Source of the DNA: Desulfuromonas sp. TF
Lineage (GTDB): Bacteria; Desulfobacterota; Desulfuromonadia; Desulfuromonadales; ATBO01
DNA length: 64,000 nt
Direction: 5' to 3'
Assembly: GCF_000472285.1 (NCBI RefSeq)
Contig: NZ_KI421421.1
Coordinates: 66,813 to 130,812 of the forward strand
This document shows, one piece after another, positions 49,707 to 58,228 of the stretch. Every line of letters begins with the position of its first letter. The first letter of the stretch is position 1. The notes under the pieces were generated by a model. That model ran no database searches, was not told the DNA's origin, and was given only the letters and a program-made list of their open reading frames with translations. A program made the position numbers and the translations under genes.

Positions 49707-52358
49707 TTACCGTTCCGCCTGCGCCTCCAGCAGCCCCTGGAGCCTTGCAATCTCCTCGCGCAGCTCCGCCTCCAGCTTCTTGGTCGCGGTGATGTCGGTA
49801 AAGGTCATCACCACCCCGTCGATCACATCCTCCTGGGTGCGGTAGGGCATGATGCGCACCCTGAACCAGCCGTCGTCCCGGCTGGCGATCTGCCTCTCGG
49901 AGAAGGTCAGGGTCCGAAGCACTTCGCGCGCATCGTCGGCCAGCTCCGGATAGAGCAGGATCGAAGAGATGTCGGTGAGCGAGCGCCCCACATCCGCCGG
50001 GATCAGCTTGAAAATCCTTTCCGAGCCGATGGTAAAGCGCCGCACGCGCAGCCCCTTGTCCAGAAAGACGGTGGCGATCTCGGTGCTGTTGAGCAGATTG
50101 TTCATGTCGCTGGTCGCCCAGGCGAGTTCGTCCAGGCGGGCGAGCTGCTCGGCGTTGACCGTCTGCAGCTCTTCGTTCATCGACTGCATCTCTTCCCGGG
50201 AGGTGGTCAACTCCTCGTTGGTGGACTGCAGTTCCTCGTTGGCGGACTGCAGCTCCTCGTTGACGGCCCGGAATTCTTCCTGCGAGGTCTGCATCTCCTC
50301 GCGCAGCACCCTGGCCTCCTCCTGGGCGCGCCGGACTTCCTCCCTCAGCTCGGCCGCTTCGCCGCCCGGAATCGAGGGGGATCTGCCGCGGCCGGCCGCC
50401 TTCTCCTCCGGGGGGGTGGCCACGTCGCGAAAGACGAACATCACCATCCCCCGCAGCGCCTCCGGTTCGGTGACGGCCTGAACCGTGAGATCCACCGTCT
50501 GCGCCGCGCCTTCGCCTTGGATCTTGATCCCGCGGACGGTGGCCTCCTCCTTCTGCCGCACAGCCTTCTGGAAAGCGCTGGTCAGCTCGTAACGCAGCCC
50601 CTCGCGGGCCATGGCGAAGACGTTCCAGTTGGCCTTGCCGGCGGCGGGCTCCAGGTACTTGCCCGTACGCCCGCTGATGTAGAGGATGTCCCCCTGCTCG
50701 CTGGTCAGCACGGCGGCCGGGGAATAGCGTTGCAGCAGCAGCCGGTCCGCCTGAGACTGAAGGCTTTCGGGAGCTTTCCGGGGTATCGGCGTCGATTCCG
50801 CCCCCCCTGCCACGGCGGCGAACGCGGTCGGAAACTCGACCGCGACTTCTCCCTCCGCCGCCTGGCGCCGACGGTAGATGCGCGATTTGCCGTTCTGCGC
50901 GGCGAAGAGCCGGGTGTGAGCGCCGATCGACTCGGAGCTGCCGAGAACCAGAAGCCCGCCCGGATTCAGGCTGTAGTGAAAGAGCGGCAGAAGTTTTTTC
51001 TGCAGCTCCGGCGCCAGGTAGATCAGCAGGTTGCGGCAGCTGAGGAGGTCGAGCTTGGTAAAGGGAGGATCCATGATGAGGTTCTGCGGGGCAAAGGTCA
51101 CCAGATCCCGAATCCCCTTGCCCACACGGTAGCCGTTCTCCGCCTGCACGAAAAACCGGCTCAGGCGCTCGGGCGTCACGTCCGCGGCGATGTTGGCGGG
51201 AAAAATCCCCTGTCGGGCTTTTTCGATGGCGTCCGCGTCGAGATCGGTGGCGAAGATCTGCACCGGCAGCCCCTCCTTGCGATTGAGCTTCTCCAACGCC
51301 TCTTTGCAGACGATGGCCAGGGAATAGGCTTCTTCCCCCGTCGAGCAGCCGGGCACCCAGGCCCGCAGCACCCGGCCGGGCGGGAATTGAACGAGAAACT
51401 CCGGCAGAACCACATCCCGCAAATGATCCCAAACCTCCGGATCCCGGAAAAAACTCGTCACCCCGATCAGCAGCTCCTTGAAAAGAAGCCCCACTTCCTG
51501 GGAATTCTCCCGCAGGTACCGGACATAGGTGTTCATTCCATCGATCTGGTGGATCCCCATGCGCCGCTCGATGCGGCGGCAGATGGTGGCCTTTTTGTAC
51601 AGGGAGAAGTCGTTGCCGGTGTGCGCCCGAAGCAGGATGATCACCTTTTCCAGGGCGCTTCGATCCTTTTCATCCAGGGAGGATTCGGCTTTGGCGATAC
51701 GGGGGGCGTGCCGCAGATAGGCCATCATCTTCTCCGGCAGCTCCGACGCCGGCGCCACCAGGTCGGCCAATCCGGCATCGATGGCGCTTCGGGGCATGCT
51801 GTCGAATCTGGCCGAGGCCGGCTCCTGCACCAATGTCACGCCGGCTTTCTCCTTGATCGCCCGCAAACCCATGGTGCCGTCCGAGCCCATCCCCGAGAGG
51901 ATGACCCCGATGCCGCGCTCCTGACAGTCCTCGGCCAGGGAACGCAGGAAAAAATCGATGGGGAGGCGCAGGCCGCGCGGAGCCGCCGGCTCGAACAGGT
52001 GCAGCGCGCCGTGCAGGATGGACATGTCCTTGTTTGGGGGGATCACATAGACGCAGTCGGGCCGGACCGGCATCCGGTCCCGGGCCTGGAAGACTTCCAT
52101 GGTTGTCGCCCGCTGCAGCAGCTCGGGCATGATCCCCTTGTGGGTCGGGTCCAGGTGCTGGACCACGACGAAGGCGACTCCGCACTTCTCGGGGACGTGC
52201 CGGAGAAACTGCTCCAGCGCCTCCAGCCCGCCGGCGGAGGCTCCGATGCCGGCGATGGGGCAGGGTGGAGCTTTTGCGGGCTCGGGGGGAGGACCGGCAG
52301 TTTTCAGGGTCGGATCGGTCGGCGCCGGCTTTTGCGTTCTCTGTTTTTTGGTGGGCAC
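49707..52358 (-). CDS. CheB-CheR-PAS fusion protein
   Basis: The 883-residue protein joins a CheB methylesterase domain (about 35-215; catalytic GIGASAGGLEAL, VVVQHLDPTH and SGMGSDGTMG), a CheR methyltransferase (about 225-490; ICRRIERRMG, GVTSFFRDPEVW, VPGCSTGEEAYSLAIV), a PAS-like region, a long coiled coil of EELQSxNEELQSTNEEL repeats (about 650-740) and a final PAS domain. No chemoreceptor or CheA lies nearby. Such fusions act in signalling outside chemotaxis. The sigma-54 activator follows 24 bp later, so the two are probably one operon and one pathway. Confidence 0.92.
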   Translation of the reverse strand: MPTKKQRTQKPAPTDPTLKTAGPPPEPAKAPPCPIAGIGASAGGLEALEQFLRHVPEKCGVAFVVVQHLDPTHKGIMPELLQRATTMEVFQARDRMPVRPDCVYVIPPNKDMSILHGALHLFEPAAPRGLRLPIDFFLRSLAEDCQERGIGVILSGMGSDGTMGLRAIKEKAGVTLVQEPASARFDSMPRSAIDAGLADLVAPASELPEKMMAYLRHAPRIAKAESSLDEKDRSALEKVIILLRAHTGNDFSLYKKATICRRIERRMGIHQIDGMNTYVRYLRENSQEVGLLFKELLIGVTSFFRDPEVWDHLRDVVLPEFLVQFPPGRVLRAWVPGCSTGEEAYSLAIVCKEALEKLNRKEGLPVQIFATDLDADAIEKARQGIFPANIAADVTPERLSRFFVQAENGYRVGKGIRDLVTFAPQNLIMDPPFTKLDLLSCRNLLIYLAPELQKKLLPLFHYSLNPGGLLVLGSSESIGAHTRLFAAQNGKSRIYRRRQAAEGEVAVEFPTAFAAVAGGAESTPIPRKAPESLQSQADRLLLQRYSPAAVLTSEQGDILYISGRTGKYLEPAAGKANWNVFAMAREGLRYELTSAFQKAVRQKEEATVRGIKIQGEGAAQTVDLTVQAVTEPEALRGMVMFVFRDVATPPEEKAAGRGRSPSIPGGEAAELREEVRRAQEEARVLREEMQTSQEEFRAVNEELQSANEELQSTNEELTTSREEMQSMNEELQTVNAEQLARLDELAWATSDMNNLLNSTEIATVFLDKGLRVRRFTIGSERIFKLIPADVGRSLTDISSILLYPELADDAREVLRTLTFSERQIASRDDGWFRVRIMPYRTQEDVIDGVVMTFTDITATKKLEAELREEIARLQGLLEAQAER

Positions 52359-52505
52359 GTTTTTTCTCCGCCGATTAAAAAAAACAAGATGTCGATCGAC
52401 TCGGCGGCTTTTTCATGGACCGAGCATGGGCCGGGTTGTGTCTGAGTTACTAATATATCGCGGTCTTATCCCTTAAACAAGCGCAGTGATTTCAAGCGTG
52501 TTGTT

Positions 52506-53522
52506 TCAACTCAACGACCGGAAGCTGACCATCCTGCGCCGGCGTTCATCATACAGGTTCAACCGCAGGGTTCCCAAGCTCTTTCGAAGGGTAAACGGTT
52601 TGACCGCCCGCAGCTCCGGGACGGCCTCGTGGCACTCCTGCAGGCGGTAGTTCGGGATACCCGGGCGCGAATGGTGGACATGATGAAAGCCGACGTTGCC
52701 CGTAACCCACTGCAAAAGCTTTGGCAACTGATAATATGAAGCGCCCTCCAGAGGAACCCGCCACGGATCCCACGCGTCATGGCGCGCCCAGTAGACCCTC
52801 TCGAACTGATGCTGGATATAAAACAGCCAGACCCCGCCCGTCGCGGCTGTCCACAGAACCGGCAACTGGACCAGGAGATAGGTTTTGAAGCCGACCGTCA
52901 GGCTTGCCGCTGCGACAATGCCCGCAATCACCAGGTTGGTGACGACCACGCTGACAAAGTCCATCTTCTTCGCCCCGGGTGACGGATAGCGGTTTCGCAG
53001 AAGGAAATAATAGAGCGGACCGGCGCCGAGCAGGATCAGGGGATGCCGGTACAGCCGGTAGACGAGCCGCCGCAGCGGCGGTGCGGCCAGATACTCCTCG
53101 ACGGTCATGGTCGAGATATCGCCCATCCCGCGCCGGTCCAGATCGCCGGCCGTGATGTGGTGTCCGGCATGACTGCGCCGCCAGTCGTGAAACGCCGTGA
53201 AGGCCAGAATGCCGCAGAGATACCCTACGTTCCTGTTCCACCGAGGCGAGGGGAGGAATGATCCGTGGGTACAATCGTGAAAAAGGATGAAGAGGCGAAT
53301 CAAAAGTGCGGCCGCGACAGAGCCGAGGGCCAGGGTGATTCCGTAAGGGTAGCCGTCGCGGACGGTCCAGGCCATCAGGGCTAGCAGAAGGAGATATGGC
53401 AAGACCGTGGTGAGAAGTTGGCGAAGCGCGGTTCGGGTGTCCCTTTGGGCGAATGGGGCGGTGGCCTGGTACCACTGGGGTTTTTCTGCTTTCGCGACGA
53501 CAACGACTGGATTGAAGGACAT
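52506..53522 (-). CDS. Membrane fatty-acid desaturase
   Basis: From the ATG at 53522 the protein has 338 residues with several membrane helices and the three histidine boxes of di-iron desaturases: FHDCTHGSF, RRSHAGHH and GFHHVHH. It introduces a double bond into membrane acyl chains using oxygen and an electron donor, so the organism must meet oxygen at times. It precedes the CheB-CheR-PAS gene on the same strand (147-bp gap) and could provide unsaturated substrates for Cfa. Confidence 0.9.
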   Translation of the reverse strand: MSFNPVVVVAKAEKPQWYQATAPFAQRDTRTALRQLLTTVLPYLLLLALMAWTVRDGYPYGITLALGSVAAALLIRLFILFHDCTHGSFLPSPRWNRNVGYLCGILAFTAFHDWRRSHAGHHITAGDLDRRGMGDISTMTVEEYLAAPPLRRLVYRLYRHPLILLGAGPLYYFLLRNRYPSPGAKKMDFVSVVVTNLVIAGIVAAASLTVGFKTYLLVQLPVLWTAATGGVWLFYIQHQFERVYWARHDAWDPWRVPLEGASYYQLPKLLQWVTGNVGFHHVHHSRPGIPNYRLQECHEAVPELRAVKPFTLRKSLGTLRLNLYDERRRRMVSFRSLS

Positions 53523-53648
53523 GCAGGCCCCCTCGAGGTCTGAAAAGGGATGTTCAACCCGTTGAAACAACGGTCACATTATAAAAGACAAAGCCGATTT
53601 TAGCCCGGATGGATTCCCAAGTCAAAAGGTCAAGTCGTCGACAAAGGT

Positions 53649-54278
53649 CTAATCTTCCGCGGCCTTCCCCAGAGAACAGAGATCCTGCCGAAGCCTGACC
53701 GACAGATTCTTGACAAGCGTGCTCATGGCCGATGCGAACAAGGACGCTTTCCCCTCAGGGCAGGGAGGACTCCTGAACCTATAGATCCTGTTAAAGAGGA
53801 TCCCGGATTCCCCAGCGGTGTCCGTCAGCGAAACTCCCACCGTCAGCACCGCCCGCTCCTCCACGCCGTTCCGTTCCCAGGCGAAGGCATGGATTCTCCC
53901 GGTCAACTCCAACGGCGGGAAAGAGGGGTCCGCGTCCATGGATACCGCCGGGAAGAGGTCCCCCGCGCTCAGGTCCCGTCCCAGGGATTCCGCCACCATC
54001 CTTCCGGGAGGGGCGACCCATTGGTACGTCCCCGAAAAGCTCACTTCCCCTCCCGGCCCCAGAACAGTCATTTCCGTCTGGTCGTAGGGGCTGGCGGCCG
54101 AGAATTCCCGGACCCGCACCCTCTTGTCAAAGGGGCGGGGACAATCGACGGGCGGCGGGTCGTAGTCGAGGCGGTAAAAAACCGGTGCCGGCCCCGGTTC
54201 AGGGAGGATCCCGCCGCAGCCTCCGGCCGAGAGGGCGACGACAAGGAAAAGAAGAACAAAACGAGCGGATCGGCGCAT
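53649..54278 (-). CDS. ABC-transport auxiliary lipoprotein (PqiC/DUF330-like)
   Basis: The 209-residue precursor has a lipobox (SAGGCGG) and a PqiC-like alpha/beta body: PAPVFYRLDYDPPP, DKRVRVREFSAASPYDQTEM, GTYQWVAPPGRMVAESLGRD. Such lipoproteins partner MCE proteins in lipid transport between membranes. The start at 54278 is chosen to begin directly at the signal peptide. It follows mlaD by four bases. Confidence 0.85.
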   Translation of the reverse strand: MRRSARFVLLFLVVALSAGGCGGILPEPGPAPVFYRLDYDPPPVDCPRPFDKRVRVREFSAASPYDQTEMTVLGPGGEVSFSGTYQWVAPPGRMVAESLGRDLSAGDLFPAVSMDADPSFPPLELTGRIHAFAWERNGVEERAVLTVGVSLTDTAGESGILFNRIYRFRSPPCPEGKASLFASAMSTLVKNLSVRLRQDLCSLGKAAED

Positions 54279-54282
54279 CGAA

Positions 54283-55254
54283 TCACCTCGCGAATGGATC
54301 ATCCTCCTTGCGGCGTTCGAGGATCTGTCCGGGTTCCCGTCGCAGGGAACGGATCAGCCGGTCGAATTCGGTCATCAGGCGATTGAACTGTTGAAGATTG
54401 CGCTCCAGAAGGGACATGGACCGGCCGACCTGGAGGTCCCACGAGCGCACCGTCTCTTCTCCGGTCGCAGCCAAGCCCTCCAGGCGTCCGGAGATCTCCG
54501 CAAGGGTCCCGGGCGGCATCCCGTCCAACTGAGCCGCCAGCGTCTCGCTGGCGCGGCGCAGATCCCCGGCTGTTGCGGAAAGGTCTCGGAGGATCTTTCG
54601 CCACTCGCCGGGAGCGCCTTCGTCGCCGAGGGCCTGGAGGATCGCCTGCAGGTCGGCGGAGGCTTCATGCACGTTTTCGAGGGTCTGCCGCAGATCGGGA
54701 TCGGCGAGAAGGTCGGCAAGTCGGTTTCCGGCCAGGCTCCACCCTTTCGTCACATCCCCGATGGCGTCAAGATCAGCATCTCCCACCTTCTCCGCCATCA
54801 GCCGTGCCGTTTCGAGGAGTTGATCCATGTCGCTGGGGCGGTTGGGGAGAACCGGATACTCCGGGTCGAAGGGAAGTTCCGAACTTTTCAACGCTTCTGC
54901 GTCCTTCGCGCGCCTCAGAGTGAGGGTGGTCAGTCCTGCGACCAGTTGCCGCGAGACCTGCAGGTACATGGCATCATCCATCTGAAAATCCTTCCTGATT
55001 TTCACCTGGACTCTCACCATCCGGTCGCCGGGAGCGAGATCGATCTCCCCCACTTTCCCGACCTGGACCCCCAGATACCGGACCGCCGACCCTTTTTCCA
55101 ACCCCTCGATCGGGGTGTTGAAGAAGCTGACGTAAGTCTGTCTTGCTTTGGAAGGTTCGATGATTCCCACGAAGACCAGGGCGATGATTCCTAGTCCAAG
55201 ACCGAGAAGGACGAAAACGCCGAGCCTGAAGGGGGCAATCCGGCCATCTCCCAT
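54283..55254 (-). CDS. mlaD: MCE-domain lipid-transport protein (MlaD-like)
   Basis: From the ATG at 55254 the product has 323 residues: one N-terminal membrane anchor (FRLGVFVLLGLGLGIIALVF), an MCE domain (about 40-125, SFFNTPIEGLEKGSAVRYLG, VQVGKVGEIDL) and a long periplasmic helical region (about 150-300). MCE rings bind lipids and form a conduit across the periplasm. The C-terminal extension is much longer than in E. coli MlaD and resembles larger MCE proteins that form a tube. Confidence 0.88.
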   Translation of the reverse strand: MGDGRIAPFRLGVFVLLGLGLGIIALVFVGIIEPSKARQTYVSFFNTPIEGLEKGSAVRYLGVQVGKVGEIDLAPGDRMVRVQVKIRKDFQMDDAMYLQVSRQLVAGLTTLTLRRAKDAEALKSSELPFDPEYPVLPNRPSDMDQLLETARLMAEKVGDADLDAIGDVTKGWSLAGNRLADLLADPDLRQTLENVHEASADLQAILQALGDEGAPGEWRKILRDLSATAGDLRRASETLAAQLDGMPPGTLAEISGRLEGLAATGEETVRSWDLQVGRSMSLLERNLQQFNRLMTEFDRLIRSLRREPGQILERRKEDDPFAR

Positions 55255-55297
55255 CTTCTCACCTGCCCGCCCCGGCGTCACGGTTCCACCCCTCTGC

Positions 55298-56098
55298 CTA
55301 GTAGATGTGATAGATGAAATTGAAAAGGGCGTCGACCAGACCGATGAGCAACAGGGAGCCGACGAACGAAGAGGTCGCCCCTTTCCCAACAGCGCCGGGG
55401 CCCGTGATGCGCATCCCCTGAAAGCAGCCGATGAGCCCGACCAGGCCGGCAAAGACGACGATTTTGGCCAGCCCGAAGAAGAAAAACCCCGTGTTCATGG
55501 CGTCCGCCGCCCCTCTGAGATAACCATGGGGAGAAAGCTGCGGAATCCAGAGGGTGATGACCATCCCTCCCAGAATGGAAGAGGCGATGGTGATCATCGC
55601 GAGGAGGGGGCCGGCGAGCATAAGGGCGAGTACCCGCGGAAGGACGAAGTCGGCCACTGGATCAATTCTCCTCGTCCGTAATGCATCGAGTTCCCCCCCG
55701 CTCTTCATGGTTCCCAGTGTCGTGACGAAGGCAATCCCCGATCGACCCGCCAGAAGGATGGCGGTGAGCAGCGGCCCGATCTCCTGCATGGTGAGGACGG
55801 TCACCACTCGGGCGATCCTCGCCTCGGCTCCGAAGGGGGACATGGTCGCCATCGCCTGGATTCCGATGACAAAGCCCATCAGGAAAGAAAGGCAGGCCAG
55901 AAGGACCATGGCATCGGCCCCCGCCCACTGAATCTGTAAAAGGGTTTCTTTCAGACGCTGGCGGCGCGGCCGAAGCACTCCCGCGCCCACTGCCAGAAGG
56001 AAACTGCCGGTGAATACCGTCATGGCACGGGCGCCGTCAAGAAGACTTCGTGTGCGCAGGCCGAGGCGTGTAACCGGGTCGGCGTCCTGCCCTTTCAT
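55298..56098 (-). CDS. mlaE: MlaE-type ABC permease
   Basis: The 266 residues contain about five membrane helices with MlaE motifs LLACLSFLMGFVIGIQAM, EIGPLLTAILLAGRSG and GTMKSGGELDALRTRRIDPV, the ATPase-contacting region. It works with an MCE protein and a lipoprotein encoded downstream. The usual ATPase gene (mlaF) is missing from the cluster, so it must be provided elsewhere. Confidence 0.92.
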   Translation of the reverse strand: MKGQDADPVTRLGLRTRSLLDGARAMTVFTGSFLLAVGAGVLRPRRQRLKETLLQIQWAGADAMVLLACLSFLMGFVIGIQAMATMSPFGAEARIARVVTVLTMQEIGPLLTAILLAGRSGIAFVTTLGTMKSGGELDALRTRRIDPVADFVLPRVLALMLAGPLLAMITIASSILGGMVITLWIPQLSPHGYLRGAADAMNTGFFFFGLAKIVVFAGLVGLIGCFQGMRITGPGAVGKGATSSFVGSLLLIGLVDALFNFIYHIY

Positions 56099-56150
56099 CC
56101 ATTATTCTCCGCCCGCATTCGTTTCCGATGACTGCAACGGTGGCAACAAC

Positions 56151-56429
56151 TCAGGACCACAGTTGAGTGAGTTTCTTCTTTTGCCTTTCCAGATTTTTCT
56201 GCCCCTGGTCAAGGGATTTGAGTAAATGATTGCGCCAGGCTTCTGCCGCCTCGCCCCCGCTCTCGAAGAGATCGGAGGCCCGGGTGCGGGCTTTTCGCGA
56301 ACGGCGGGTTATCTGCCTTCGGGTTTTCTTCCCCGACTGGGGAGCAAGCAGCAGCGCCGTTCCGGCCCCGATGAACCCTCCCACGACCAGCATGGCAGCT
56401 CCCAGGGTTCCTCTGTTCTTTCGTGCCAT
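56151..56429 (-). CDS. YtxH-domain protein
   Basis: The 92-residue protein has one N-terminal helix (LGAAMLVVGGFIGAGTALLL) followed by APQSGKKTRRQI and a basic amphipathic region with coiled coil (SLDQGQKNLERQKKKLTQLW). APxSGxxTR is the YtxH signature, a general-stress family of unknown role. GGAGG precedes the ATG. It lies upstream of mlaE with a 52-bp gap on the same strand. Confidence 0.82.
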   Translation of the reverse strand: MARKNRGTLGAAMLVVGGFIGAGTALLLAPQSGKKTRRQITRRSRKARTRASDLFESGGEAAEAWRNHLLKSLDQGQKNLERQKKKLTQLWS

Positions 56430-56513
56430 AGTTTCCTCCCTGTAAGCTGGGTATATTATTTATTTAACATAGAACCGGGTGGTCGCAAATAGGGAGAGGC
56501 GCTGCGGAAAAAT

Positions 56514-57647
56514 GTGAAGGGTGAGACAGGATCAATGACCGGAAAAACGCCTGGGGGAGATCGAAAAATGCAATCACAAGAGAGAGAAGATGGAGGTCGG
56601 CACCTGTGGCAGATCACGGCCATGCGGGATTTTCTATGGATCATGGCGGCGGCCGCCATGCTATGGCTGGTCTATCATTTGCGCTTCATCCTCTTACCCA
56701 TCTTCGCCGGTCTGGTCCTGGCGTATCTGCTCGATCCGGTCATTACAAAAGTCAAGAGTCGATGGGGCATCTCCCGCATATTCTCAGTCCTTCTAATCTG
56801 CTCCCTGGTCCTTCTGGCCGGCGCCGGTATCGGACTATGGGCTATTCCTCTGCTGATAAATCAGTCCGCCACCTTGGCACAGGAGGTCCCGGACTACTTC
56901 CAGGAACTGAGTCTGAGGTATGGCATCCAGCTCGAAGATCTGGCCGACAGATTCACCCAGTTTAAGGGATCGGAAGATGGCATATCCGTCCTCCGGCTCG
57001 CCAAAAACATCGTCGGCACAACCGCGGAAATCCTTCTCTGGCTCCTGCTGCCGCCCGTCTATTTCGTCTTCTTTGCCCTGAAGTTCCAGTCCATGAAGGA
57101 TGAAGGCCTTTCCTCTCTGGCCGCAGAACGCCATCCGAGGGCCATGGACATCCTCCGGCGGATGGATGAGGCTGTCGGCACCTTCTTCAGGGCGCGGTTG
57201 CTTATTTCCCTTCTGGTCGGGGTGATCTTCATCATCGGCTGGTGGCTGGCGAATGTTCCTTACTGGTTTCTGCTGGGGGCGCTCACCGGACTCCTCAGCA
57301 TGATTCCGTACCTGTCTATCGCCGGCTGGCTGCTTGCCCTGCTGGTCAAGTATTTCGACATGACCATAGGCGAAGGCGCTCCGGGGTTCGAGTGGATGGC
57401 CGTCCTGCTCTGGCCGAGCCTCGTCTTCGGGATCGGAAACTTCATCGAGGGATGGATTCTGACCCCGTGGATTCACGGCCGGACGACCCACCTCAGCGCG
57501 ATCATGATCCTGACCGTTGTTCTGGTCGGCGGAGCGCTGGCCGGCTTCTGGGGCCTGCTGTTCGCCATCCCCGCGGCCATCTGCCTGAATATATTGGTGG
57601 AAGAATTTCTGCAGCCAACCCTGCGGGAGGCTAAAAAACAGAACTAA
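56514..57647 (+). CDS. AI-2E-family (TqsA/PerM-like) membrane transporter
   Basis: The frame of up to 377 residues has about eight membrane helices in the family pattern, with LPIFAGLVLAYLLDPVITKV, GALTGLLSMIPYLSIAGW, GNFIEGWILTPWIHGRTTHL and IPAAICLNILVEEFL. Members export autoinducer-2, sodium or other solutes. The start is uncertain: GTG 56514, ATG 56535 (AGGATCA upstream) or ATG 56568. It is divergent from the YtxH-mlaE set. Confidence 0.88.
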   Translation: MKGETGSMTGKTPGGDRKMQSQEREDGGRHLWQITAMRDFLWIMAAAAMLWLVYHLRFILLPIFAGLVLAYLLDPVITKVKSRWGISRIFSVLLICSLVLLAGAGIGLWAIPLLINQSATLAQEVPDYFQELSLRYGIQLEDLADRFTQFKGSEDGISVLRLAKNIVGTTAEILLWLLLPPVYFVFFALKFQSMKDEGLSSLAAERHPRAMDILRRMDEAVGTFFRARLLISLLVGVIFIIGWWLANVPYWFLLGALTGLLSMIPYLSIAGWLLALLVKYFDMTIGEGAPGFEWMAVLLWPSLVFGIGNFIEGWILTPWIHGRTTHLSAIMILTVVLVGGALAGFWGLLFAIPAAICLNILVEEFLQPTLREAKKQN

Positions 57648-58043
57648 CCACGCGCTCCTGGGAGGGTGATCACCCGCCCGATTCCTCAAAGACTTGAGGG
57701 GACAATTTGTCTGTCATGATATTAGAAAAGGGAAATTGAGCAGGATAGGGAAAAACGCTGGTAAGCTGACAATAGAATTACGGCCCTCGCTAATACGATT
57801 GTCAGATAGGCTTCCGGATGGTTCCTTTTTGTCTGTCGGGTGCACCTCTGGAAGACCGACGGTCTTGACTGGGGTCCGAGTGTGCAGCGACGGAAGGGCA
57901 GGCGGTGGGGAAGGACCTCTTTCTGCTCAAAGGTGATGATGGTTCACTCCCCCACTACAAATGGCAAGCAGTTGAAAAAACATACCTTCTTGTGAGTTTG
58001 ATATCGACCAACGGATATCGCCTGTATTCAAATCATATACAAT

Positions 58044-58073
58044 AAGCCCGCAGGTCATAGGACTTGCGGGCTT
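58044..58073 (+). terminator. Rho-independent terminator
   Basis: AAGCCCGCA pairs with TGCGGGCTT around a 12-nt loop, followed by TTT and AT-rich sequence. It is placed to stop transcription from the AI-2E side, or to end a transcript of the tRNA-like remnant if read from the other strand. Confidence 0.75.
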
Positions 58074-58097
58074 TTTAGTTATTTTCGTGCTCACCCG

Positions 58098-58127
58098 GTC
58101 TATCGACTGAGCTACCGGGGATCGGAA
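58098..58127 (-). pseudogene. tRNA-Asn 5'-half remnant
   Basis: The 24 bases 58104-58127 are identical to 30771-30794, covering the 5' acceptor strand, the D stem and six bases of upstream flank. TCTA just beyond is also shared. The anticodon arm and 3' half are missing. Confidence 0.8.
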
Positions 58128-58228
58128 AAGATCTCTCTTGCTTCGTGCTCTTCTGCTCTGGCCGACTGTGCTGCGGGAAATGCGGCTTTCCTGCATCCGT
58201 GTAACGCTGATTCTGCCGTATCCGCCGT

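Larger units (their letters stand above)
57648..58228. other. Gap between AI-2E transporter and EPS operon
   Basis: About 580 bp without a supported gene. It contains a terminator (58044-58073) and a truncated copy of the tRNA-Asn 5' half (58104-58127), described separately. Confidence 0.6.

Noticed and set aside
49684-51432. Upstream extension of the sigma-54 activator frame to 51432 (a 1157-codon open frame)
   Set aside because: The added part is low-complexity, GC-driven sequence lying antiphase to the well-conserved CheB-CheR-PAS gene, while a ribosome site and conserved N-terminus support the start at 49683.
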